Assembly: GCA_943737045.1 (NCBI GenBank) | Contig: CALSFV010000209.1 | Location: 682,001-746,000 of the forward strand | DNA length: 64,000 nucleotides | DNA from: Parapristionchus giblindavisi | Taxonomy: Eukaryota > Nematoda > Chromadorea > Rhabditida > Diplogasteridae | Direction of reading: 5' to 3' | In this document: positions 45,530 through 56,700 of the stretch, one piece after another | How the letters are laid out: every line of letters starts with the position of its first letter | Position numbering within the stretch: the first letter of the stretch is position 1 | Made by a program: the position numbers and the translations under genes | The notes under the pieces: generated by a model | Database searches by the model: none | What the model was told of the DNA's origin: nothing | The model's input: only the letters and a program-made list of their open reading frames with translations

Positions 45530-48500
45530 TTAATGAGTAGCCGGGGTAATAGAATGTCGATGGACGGAGCCAATCTTTCTAGGATTCGGAGGTGAATCTA
45601 CATGGCAGAATATCACTCGAACGACCGCGTCACGATAGGGCTGAAAACGATGCACCGTGAAATACAATGAAAAAACGTTGAAAAAATTAACTCATGGTGT
45701 AATAAAACAAGTTTCCCGTATGTGACTAACAATAAAGACACACTCCGAGCTAATATTACTCTCGCAATGGTAATACTCTTTTGCAGACTTGGAAAGTGAG
45801 TGAGAGTGTGTGGCCAGTGCGGAGAGTATCAAATTAGCTCGGGATGTCACTTTAATTAGAACATTTGTAAACGTATAAATGAATAAGTAAATGTTTAAGC
45901 GTGTTTTGTTGTGTCACAGCTGCTACTTATAAGTATTCTATCGTACCTTCACTGAAAGAATCATAACAAGACAGTGTATTCCTGAGTGCAGTGAGCTTAT
46001 CAGAGTTATGATCACAGGAATTTCTAAATTAATATAATACAACTAAATTAATAAATACTAATAGATGTACAAGAAGAAGTAAGCATGCACTTTAAATGTA
46101 TTTTTTTAAATAAATAAGTTATAGTCCGTATAAAATGTACTTGTCTAATTGCCTTGCTATTGGCTGCTAAACAGAGAAAGAACTATCGATTAACTCTAGC
46201 CTAATTCCTACCTTCCTTCCACGCTCTATCTGATCTACGTGCTATCTCACTTGTGCTCTCTCTCTAAACATAGAAACACATTGTGGCTGTGGCTGACTAC
46301 TCTCGTACCAAATAGACAATTGTATTGTATACGGTCAATAGCTCAACCAACTGATCAATTCAAGAATTTCTTCCTGGACTATTTATCAAAGGAGAAAGGC
46401 GGTTGTTCCTGGCGAAGAATCAAACCACAATGGTCTCCAATGTTCCGTACAAAAAATTCCTTTTTTTAATTAAACAAACACAACTTTTTGATATTTTCTA
46501 ACATTGCTATGTCTAATCCAAAGCCTATTAGTATATGCACTTAGCTTACACATTTGCATATGACCCCGTTTCCCTATGCTTGTTACTGGAACGTCACCAT
46601 AGTTGACGTGTTGTCTATATTGGTCATTCATGCCACTCTTATAGTTTTCTCTCCCGCAGCACTGTTGTGTTATACTCTCTCTGATAAAGTCTCCACTACA
46701 TAATTACGCGTTGTGACGTAATTCATAACATATATAATAGCCATTATTGAAGAATATTGAATTAATAACGTAAGATTGAAAACTTGATGAGAAACGCAAC
46801 ACTCTGACCTATCAGAACACTGACTTACACGCGAGACAAATAAAATGAGGAAGTAAGAGTTCAAATTAAATTGAGATTAAGTTTTTTTTTCTAATTAAAT
46901 TTAAAATTCCGGATACCTGGAAAATAGGCATGCTCGATGTAGAGGTAACAAAATACAAGAAAGGGTGTTGTAAAACATAAAATTGGTATTGCAACCTTGA
47001 AAATATAATTTTCTACTATAGTATGGTTACCAAAAACAAATTATTGTCAAATCGTACCATTAAAATTAGTGCAATGGTCGATTTGCGATGAAACATCTTC
47101 ACTTTATTACTGAATAGAGCTTGCTCGTTGATCTCGTGGAAGATATGAAGGCAAATCTGAAAAAAAGATCGAACAATTCCGGAAATCTAGCGTTCACAAG
47201 TTGCGTAGAGAAATTTTTTTAAAAAAATATTACTCTCCTCGTCTCATACTCTCTCTAGACTGTTTTGCTTTTCATTTCATGACTTTAAAAAAGCATGTAA
47301 GTGTATGTGAAGGCGAGCGTATAGATCTCAAGGATCTGGATCTCAAGGATATTTCTTGTCTTTGCAAAGAGTAAAACGGCATACCAGAGGAAAGACTGAA
47401 GTGCCTGCAACCATGGCAATGACAATAAATATAACGACATAGTAGAAGTTAGCAGACATACAAACCAGGTGTTGCAGCGCAAAATCTGACTGCTTTGAAA
47501 ATGCCTGAATTCAACGAGGTACATTCAGCATATTAACTTCGTTTTAACATTCTAACAAGGGAACGTTCCCAGCTTGTCCTGGCCATATGAGATGGCAATA
47601 GCATGAATAGAATCAGTTTTCGATGCTGATTACGAATCCGCTTTCAAACGTTGCCCAATCGAGCTGAGCTTCGAGAAAATCGATATTGAAAATCGTCTAG
47701 TTGATTCGAAAATTAGTGTGGATTTCTACACAAACCATTCTAATGAGTTCATGAACTCATATATCAATTATCCAAACAACTGCTGGTGTGGTTTAGTAGA
47801 TAAGGTAGATAATATGTGAATTTTCGAATCAACTAGTCGAATTTCAATGTCGATTTCCTCGAAGCTCAGCTCGATTGGGCAACGTATGAAAGCGGATTCG
47901 TAATCAGCATCGAAAATTGATTCTATTCATGCTAATGTCATCTCATATGGCCAGGACAAGCTGGGAACGTTCCCTTGTAAGAGTTGAAATAAACCAAGGA
48001 AATTGGAAATTGCAGAGCAATTATCCCGTGACCTCTGGATAAATGATTTGAAAGGGTAAATACGAAAACGCTCGTCACACTCTAATTTTTGAAGCCTGTA
48101 ATACCTCTGTTTGTAATGCTTACTTGAGTTATCAAAGTATTATTCTGCGAAATATCGTACTCACACAACTGAAAGATGCAATAGTAATAAAATGTAATGG
48201 TAATATGCCATATAGGTGCAAAAGGTAATATATTAATATGGAAAATATGTAAATAGGTAGTTGCACAATGTGTAAATAGACAAAGAACAGATCTAAAGGC
48301 ATACCCTGACTATGAGCTAATTTTACTCTGCCAACGCTCTCTCGTTGACAGAGAAAACGAGAGTGCATTGCCAGAGCAGAGAGTTTCAAAAAAAAGTTCC
48401 AAGAGAGACCACATGCTGATTTGATTCTTCGCTCTGACCACACTCTTATCTTCTTGTAACTATGGCAAAGTTGTCTTGACTTTCGAATCCACAACTACAA

Positions 48501-50266
48501 CACAATATAGCAGCTCTATTGGACGCAAAACTAACTCATTTTTTCGGCTTTCATAAAGTGACTTGAGCAGGACTGCGGCGCTGCCGGAGTGGAGGGTTTC
48601 AAATTATTGCGAGATATACTCACGTGAAAAGCAAACGCCATCACTACGTAGATCATGGAAAACGAAAATTGAATTGCAAAAGATTGCACCGGTGAGAGAT
48701 CGAATCGAGTTCCAGGTCTGACCACAGCCTATGAGAAACAAGTACTGTCATCTGACCACTACGAAGCATTGAGAATATTATAAGCATCGGCTTACCCACA
48801 TGAAGACACAATCGTAAGGCTTTTCCCACAGTTAATTCTGTCTTCAAATGGTTTGCCAACATTCATGATCTCCGAGTTTGAGAGATCGAATATTTGTTGC
48901 GTGCACATTACCTGCTGCCGGTAGAAGAAGCAAGAAGTGAAACTCGGAAGAAAAGCGATATAGAGAATAAACATTATATCCTTGAATTTTCAGTATTTTT
49001 TGAGAAGTTTCAAGATACTTCAACAAAATTATAACGTATTTTCCTACCACTTGTATCATCGCGCCAACTCCGAATGATCTGGACAGCAACCCGCTACCGT
49101 ATACACAAGGATACGGTAGAAGAGTAATTCCGTGGAAGAAAAATGAATGGTAGATATCGGAGCTTAGGTTGCTCACCTAGAATTCATGCATATAAGACGC
49201 ATTTCGAGAAAAATATAGAACGATGATACTAGAATTTGAGTTACCAGAATTTCAGAATTTCCGTTAACGATTTACAGTCAAAAATGCAATAAAGTGAACG
49301 ATAGGGCAGACCATAGACCCTCATGGTCTAAACTGTCTAAAAAGGTTGTGTGCTCGCTTAAAAATAATTATTCGTCTTGAAACTGTGAATGCTGGGGTTT
49401 TGAGATGTGCTGAGTCGATTGAAATGAAAAAGAAATTTTTTAAATGTTTCTATCGATCGATCGAAAGCTTGGAAAAATAAACTTGCAGTGCGTCACAAGC
49501 GACTCGCAGTGTGTCACTGCCGTATGAACATCACACCACATTGTTTGCCATATTTTTTTCTTATGGATGGAGATACTTTAAAAATTTCTTTTTCATTTCA
49601 GTCGACTCAGCACATCTCAAAACCCCAGCATTCACAGTTTCAAGACGAATAATTATTTTTTAAGCGAGCACACAACCTTTTTAGACAGTTTAGTCCATGA
49701 GGGTCTATGGTGGGCCCTATCATTCACTTTATTGCATTTTGACTGTATTAATCGTAAAAATAGGATTTTTTGACCAAACATATACTACAACTGTGATAAG
49801 CTCTTTTTTTAAATCTCTCTTCATATACATGAATCTACAAGTAACTTATTTTTGAAGTAGCTCAAGATTCTAAAAGCAAATTCAGAAAACACTATTTAAA
49901 TTAAATTAATTAATATAAAATATAAAGAACTTGCCATCAGTATAGCCAGTCTTCGATTGTATGCGGGGCATGTAGCTGTTTTAACTTTCCACATCATTAC
50001 GAACGACAACGCAGTAATTATAATTGAAAATACACCAAATATCAAAGCACTGAAAACGTTTTTGCATTACTACAGAAAAATGTTTAGCCCATGTAAGGAT
50101 AAAAATTTCCAAAACCTTTTTTTTTCACAAATCCATTTTTGCATTATTTTATACATAAAGCATTTTAGTTCTGCACTGTAAGGTATCAATGTGTGGGTGT
50201 AGTAAATGCTTACCATGACGTATAAATAAACTCGAGCTTTTCAGAAATCGGCTCCACGATTATCAT
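45530..50266 (-). CDS. Srh-class serpentine chemoreceptor 3, 333 aa, 11 exons
   Basis: Exons in coding order are 50266-50214, 50049-49935, 49176-49048, 48980-48912, 48728-48624, 48168-48124, 47504-47385, 47156-47058, 46995-46917, 46023-45947 and 45640-45530 (334 codons including TAA). Exon lengths and phases match the two plus-strand Srh genes. The start is MIIVEPISEKLEFIY; an in-frame ATG three codons upstream (50275) is also possible. Exon 3 has HGITLLPYPCVYGSGLLS, exon 5 VVRPGTRFDLSPVQS and exon 7 AFSKQSDFALQHLVC. TM7 has SLHSGIHCLVMI, and exon 11 begins PYRDAVV, so K-PYRD is the classic Srh signature. Intron 2 starts with GC (ATG then GCAAGT), a GC-AG intron. Introns 2 and 6 contain palindromes, and introns 5 and 10 contain MITE-A copies. 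AATAAA is at 45456-45451. It is closest to Srh gene 2, which lies in inverted orientation beyond the warthog gene. Confidence 0.9.
45737..45856. mobile_element. MITE-A copy, intron 10 of Srh gene 3
   Basis: The ends are ACACACTCCGAGCTAAT and AATTAGCTCGGGATGTCA, with near-complete arms and TTTAA at the right edge. Confidence 0.8.
47555..47978. repeat. Foldback element, 424 bp, intron 6 of Srh gene 3
   Basis: ACAAGGGAACGTTCCCAGCT and AGCTGGGAACGTTCCCTTGT are perfect terminal inverted repeats. The arms continue inward through ATTGGGCAACGT and TCGAATCAACTAG with few mismatches. Confidence 0.9.
48299..48395. mobile_element. MITE-A copy, intron 5 of Srh gene 3
   Basis: The copy contains GAGCTAATTTTACTCTGCCA, CGCTCTCTCG and ATTGCCAGAGCAGAGAGTTT. 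A second partial MITE-A end lies at 48575-48622. Confidence 0.7.
49274..49746. repeat. Foldback element, 473 bp, intron 2 of Srh gene 3
   Basis: The terminal arms ACAGTCAAAAATGCAATAAA and TTTATTGCATTTTGACTGT are followed inward by CATAGACCCTCATGG, CACAGTTTCAAGACG and their complements. Confidence 0.9.
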
Positions 50267-50764
50267 TTCGGTCATAATGTGAGAACTAGAAGTCTGCGAG
50301 GTTTATAGGAAGCCCTGATAAATGTATTGGAGGTTGGCAAGCAATTTTGTAATTCAAAAAACGCCGTTCCATTCTTTTATGATTATTCGATATTTGTTAT
50401 ATTGCGTGTAACTTTTAACAGATAGTATCATAGTAATTCCATTATGTAATAGGTTACACTGCGATGTGAAATTGAAAGCGCTGAAATTGAAAACACCGCG
50501 AATTAATTCCAAACTTTCAGTACTGACTACACTCCACAGGGTATCCAAAAAGTGTTGTTACACGGAATAAACAATGTATCTTTCACAACAACATGGACAA
50601 TTAATTCGGGGTAAAGTATTCAACAATGAATTCGAACATAACAAATCACTCGATATGGTTTTCATTAGCGATGACGCCTCTGAAACGATCTCTATTCTCT
50701 GAAATACAGAATAATGCACACCTCACATGTCATGTCCAACTATTCACGTCGAATTTTTATCTTT
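50267..50764. other. Upstream region of Srh gene 3
   Basis: This is a short AT-rich stretch between the minus-strand Srh start and the satellite block. No gene or strong promoter motif was recognised. Confidence 0.5.
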
Positions 50765-53700
50765 TACCGCGGCCAGTATGACCGAAGTACAAAAGTTTAA
50801 CAATTGCCTAAATTGCAACGATAAATATCGTGTCATATATATATCCTGTGAAAGAGCATATGCCTAACTAGATAATTATCTCATTATTTTGTGCATTTTG
50901 GCGCAAAACAATTCATGAGAAGACAGATTTTCAGCAACACCCATGTTGTCATATACCATTTGAAAGAGCAAAGAATTCTGAATAAGGCAAATTTCAGTTC
51001 GCCTTGAACAGTAATCTTTTAGCGCGGCCACATTGACCGAAGTACGAAAGTAGCTTTCACTCTGATAAGATCAAATCAGCTTCGGAGATACAGAAATGGC
51101 AATGATGCCTATCGTGTGATATACCCGGTGACAGGTCGAAAAATTCTGATTAAGATAAGCATTGTCCCATGCTGAAAGTCGCGAAACTGGCCGAACTAGA
51201 AAATTATCTTTCATTATTTTGTGCATTTTGGCTCAAAACAATTCATGAGAAGACAGATTTTGAGCAACAGCCATGTTGTCATATACCATTTGAAAGAGCA
51301 AAAAATTCTGAATAAGGCAAATTTCAGTTCGCCTTGAACAGTAATCTTTTAGCGCGGCCACATTGACCGAAGTACGAAAGTAGCTTTCACTCTGATAAGA
51401 TCAAATCAGCTTCGGAGATACAGAAATGGCAATGATGCCTATCGTGTGATATACCCGGTGACAGATCGAAAAATTCTGATTAAGATAAGCATTGTCCCAT
51501 GCTGAAAGTCGCGAAACTGGCCGAACTAGAAAATTATCTTTCATTATTTTGTGCATTTTGGCGCAAAACAATTCATGAGTAGAAATATTTTCACCAACAC
51601 CCATGTTGTCATATACCATTTGAAAGAGCAAAGAATTCTGAATAAGGCAAATTTCAGTTCGCCTTGAACAGTAATCTTTTAGCGCGGCCACATTGACCGA
51701 AGTACGAAAGTAGCTTTCACTCTGATAAGATCAAATCAGCTTAGGAGATACAGAAATGACAACGATGCCTATCGTGTGATATACCCGGTGACAGGTCGAA
51801 AAATTCTGATTAAGATAAGCATTGTCCCATGCTGAAAGTCGCGAAACTGGCCGAACTAGAAAATTATCTTTCATTATTTTGTGCATTTTGGCGCAAAACA
51901 ATTCATGAGAAGAAATATTTTCACCAACACCCATGTTGTCATATACCATTTGAAAGAGCAAAGAATTCTGAATAAGGCAAATTTCAGTTCGCCTTGAACA
52001 GTAATCTTTTAGCGCGGCCACATTGACCGAAGTACGAAAGTAGCTTTCACTCTGATAAGATCAAATCAGCTTCGGAGATACAGAAATGGCAATGATGCCT
52101 ATCGTGTGATATACCCGGTGACAGGTCGAAAAATTCTGATTAAGATAAGCATTGTCCCATGCTGAAAGTCGCGAAACTGGCCGAACTAGAAAATTATCTT
52201 TCATTATTTTGTGCATTTTGGCTCAAAACAATTCATGAGAAGACAGATTTTGAGCAACAGCCATGTTGTCATATACCATTTGAAAGAGCAAAAAATTCTG
52301 AATAAGGCAAATTTCAGTTCGCCTTGAACAGTAATCTTTTAGCGCGGCCACATTGACCGAAGTACGAAAGTAGCTTTCACTCTGATAAGATCAAATCAGC
52401 TTCGGAGATACAGAAATGGCAATGATGCCTATCGTGTGATATACCCGGTGACAGATCGAAAAATTCTGATTAAGATAAGCATTGTCCCATGCTGAAAGTC
52501 GCGAAACTGGCCGAACTAGAAAATTATCTTTCATTATTTTGTGCATTTTGGCGCAAAACAATTCATGAGAAGAAATATTTTCACCAACACCCATGTTGTC
52601 ATATACCATTTGAAAGAGCAAAAAATTCTGTATAAGGTAAATCTCAGTTTACCTTGAACAGTATTCTTTTAGAGCGGACACATTGACCGAAGTACGAAAG
52701 TAGCTTTCACTCTGATAAGATATAATCAGCTTAGGAGATACAGAAATGACAACGATGCCTATCGTGTGATATACCCGGTGACAGATCGAAAAATTCTGAT
52801 TAAGATAAGCATTGTCCCATGCTGAAAGTCGCGAAACTGGCCGAACTAGAAAATTATCTTTCATTATTTTGTGCATTTTGGCGCAAAACAATTCATGAGA
52901 AGAAATATTTTCACCAACACCCATGTTGTCATATACCATTTGAAAGAGCAAAAAATTCTGTATAAGGTAAATCTCAGTTTACCTTGAACAGTATTCTTTT
53001 AGAGCGGACACATTGACCGAAGTACGAAAGTAGCTTTCACTCTGATAAGATCAAATCAGCTTCGGAGATACAGAAATGGCAATGATGCCTATCGTGTGAT
53101 ATACCCGGTGACAGATCGAAAAATTCTGATTAAGATAAGCATTGTCCCATGCTGAAAGTCGCGAAACTGGCCGAACTAGAAAATTATCTTTCATTATTTT
53201 GTGCATTTTGGCGCAAAACAATTCATGAGAAGAAATATTTTCACCAACACCCATGTTGTCATATACCATTTGAAAGAGCAAAAAATTCTGTATAAGGTAA
53301 ATCTCAGTTTACCTTGAACAGTATTCTTTTAGAGCGGACACATTGACCGAAGTACGAAAGTAGCTTTCACTCTGATAAGATCAAATCAGCTTCGGAGATA
53401 CAGAAATGGCAATGATGCCTATCGTTTGATATACCCGGTGACAGATCGAAAAATTCTGATTAAGATAAGCATTGTCCCATGCTGAAAGTCGCGAAACTGG
53501 CCGAACTAGAAAATAATCTTTCATTATTTTGTGCATTTTGGCGCAAAACAATTCATGAGAAGAAATATTTTCACCAACACCCATGTTGTCATATACCATT
53601 TGAAAGAGAAAAAAATTCTGTATAAGGTAAATCTCAGTTTACCTTGAACAGTATTCTTTTAGAGCGGACACATTGACCGAAGTACGAAAGTAGCTTTCAC

Positions 53701-56700
53701 TCTGATAAGATCAAATCAGCTTCGGAGATACAGAAATGGCAATGATGCCTATCGTGTGATATACCCGGTGACAGATCGAAAAATTCTGATTAAGATAAGC
53801 ATTGTCCCATGCTGAAAGTCGCGAAACTGGCCGAACTAGAAAATTATCTTTCATTATTTTGTGCATTTTGGCGCAAAACAATTCATGAGAAGAAATATTT
53901 TCACCAACACCCATGTTGTCATATACCATTTGAACGAGCAAAAAATTCTGAATAAGGTAAATCTCAGTTTACCTTGAACAGTATTCTTTTAGAGCGGACA
54001 CATTGACCGAAGTACGAAAGTAGCTTCCACTCTGATAAGATCAAATCAGCTTCGGAGATACAGAAATGGCAACGATGCCTATCGTGTGATATACCCGGTG
54101 ACAGATCAAAAAATTCTGATTAAGATAAGCATTGTCCCATGCTGAAATTCGCCAAACTGGCCGAACTAGAAAATTATCTTTCATTACTTTGTGCATTTTG
54201 GCTCAAAACAATTCATGAGAAGACAGATTTTCTGCAACAGCCATGTTGTCATATATCATTTGAACGAGCAAAAAATTCTGAATAAGGTAAATCTCAGTTT
54301 ACCTTGAACAGTATTCTTTTAGAGCGGACACATTGACCGAAGTACGAAAGTAGCTTTCACTCTGATAAGATCAAATCAGCTTCGGAGATACAGAAATGGC
54401 AATGATGCCTATCGTGTGATATACCCGGTGACAGATCGAAAAATTCTGATTAAGATAAGCATTGTCCCATGCTGAAATTCGCCAAACTGGCCGAACTAGA
54501 AAATTATCTTTCATTACTTTGTGCATTTTGGCTCAAAACAATTCATGAGAAGACAGATTTTCTGCAACAGCCATGTTGTCATATATCATTTGAACGAGCA
54601 AAAAATTCTGAATAAGGTAAATCTCAGTTTACCTTGAACAGTATTCTTTTAGAGCGGACACATTGACCGAAGTACGAAAGTAGCTTTCACTCTGATAAGA
54701 TCAAATCAGCTTCGGAGATACAGAAATGGCAATGATGCCTATCGTGTGATATACCCGGTGACAGATCAAAAAATTCTGATTAAGATAAGCATTGTCCCAT
54801 GCTGAAATTCGCCAAACTGGCCGAACTAGAAAATTATCTTTCATTATTTTGTGCATTTTGGCGCAAAACAATTCATGAGAAGAAATATTTTCACCAACAC
54901 CCATGTTGTCATATACCATTTGAAAGAGCAAAAAATTCTGTATAAGGTAAATCTCAGTTTACCTTGAACAGTATTCTTTTAGAGCGGACACATTGACCGA
55001 AGTACGAAAGTAGCTTTCACTCTGATAAGATCAAATCAGCTTCGGAGATACAGAAATGGCAATGATGCCTATCGTGTGATATACCCGGTGACAGATCGAA
55101 AAATTCTGATTAAGATAAGCATTGTCCCATGCTGAAAGTCGCGAAACTGGCCGAACTAGAAAATTATCTTTCATTATTTTGTGCATTTTGGCGCAAAACA
55201 ATTCATGAGAAGAAATATTTTCACCAACACCCATGTTGTCATATACCATTTGAAAGAGCAAAAAATTCTGTATAAGGTAAATCTCAGTTTACCTTGAACA
55301 GTATTCTTTTAGAGCGGACACATTGACCGAAGTACGAAAGTAGCTTTCACTCTGATAAGATCAAATCAGCTTCGGAGATACAGAAATGGCAATGATGCCT
55401 ATCGTGTGATATACCCGGTGACAGATCGAAAAATTCTGATTAAGATAAGCATTGTCCCATGCTGAAAGTCGCGAAACTGGCCGAACTAGAAAATTATCTT
55501 TCATTATTTTGTGCATTTTGGCGCAAAACAATTCATGAGAAGAAATATTTTCACCAACACCCATGTTGTCATATACCATTTGAAAGAGCAAAAAATTCTG
55601 TATAAGGTAAATCTCAGTTTACCTTGAACAGTATTCTTTTAGAGCGGACACATTGACCGAAGTACGAAAGTAGCTTTCACTCTGATAAGATCAAATCAGC
55701 TTCGGAGATACAGAAATGGCAATGATGCCTATCGTGTGATATACCCGGTGACAGATCGAAAAATTCTGATTAAGATAAGCATTGTCCCATGCTGAAAGTC
55801 GCGAAACTGGCCGAACTAGAAAATTATCTTTCATTATTTTGTGCATTTTGGCGCAAAACAATTCATGAGAAGAAATATTTTCACCAACACCCATGTTGTC
55901 ATATACCATTTGAAAGAGCAAAAAATTCTGTATAAGGTAAATCTCAGTTTACCTTGAACAGTATTCTTTTAGAGCGGACACATTGACCGAAGTACGAAAG
56001 TAGCTTTCACTCTGATAAGATCAAATCAGCTTCGGAGATACAGAAATGGCAATGATGCCTATCGTTTGATATACCCGGTGACAGATCGAAAAATTCTGAT
56101 TAAGATAAGCATTGTCCCATGCTGAAAGTCGCGAAACTGGCCGAACTAGAAAATAATCTTTCATTATTTTGTGCATTTTGGCGCAAAACAATTCATGAGA
56201 AGAAATATTTTCACCAACACCCATGTTGTCATATACCATTTGAAAGAGAAAAAAATTCTGTATAAGGTAAATCTCAGTTTACCTTGAACAGTATTCTTTT
56301 AGAGCGGACACATTGACCGAAGTACGAAAGTAGCTTTCACTCTGATAAGATCAAATCAGCTTCGGAGATACAGAAATGGCAATGATGCCTATCGTGTGAT
56401 ATACCCGGTGACAGATCGAAAAATTCTGATTAAGATAAGCATTGTCCCATGCTGAAAGTCGCGAAACTGGCCGAACTAGAAAATTATCTTTCATTATTTT
56501 GTGCATTTTGGCGCAAAACAATTCATGAGAAGAAATATTTTCACCAACACCCATGTTGTCATATACCATTTGAACGAGCAAAAAATTCTGAATAAGGTAA
56601 ATCTCAGTTTACCTTGAACAGTATTCTTTTAGAGCGGACACATTGACCGAAGTACGAAAGTAGCTTCCACTCTGATAAGATCAAATCAGCTTCGGAGATA

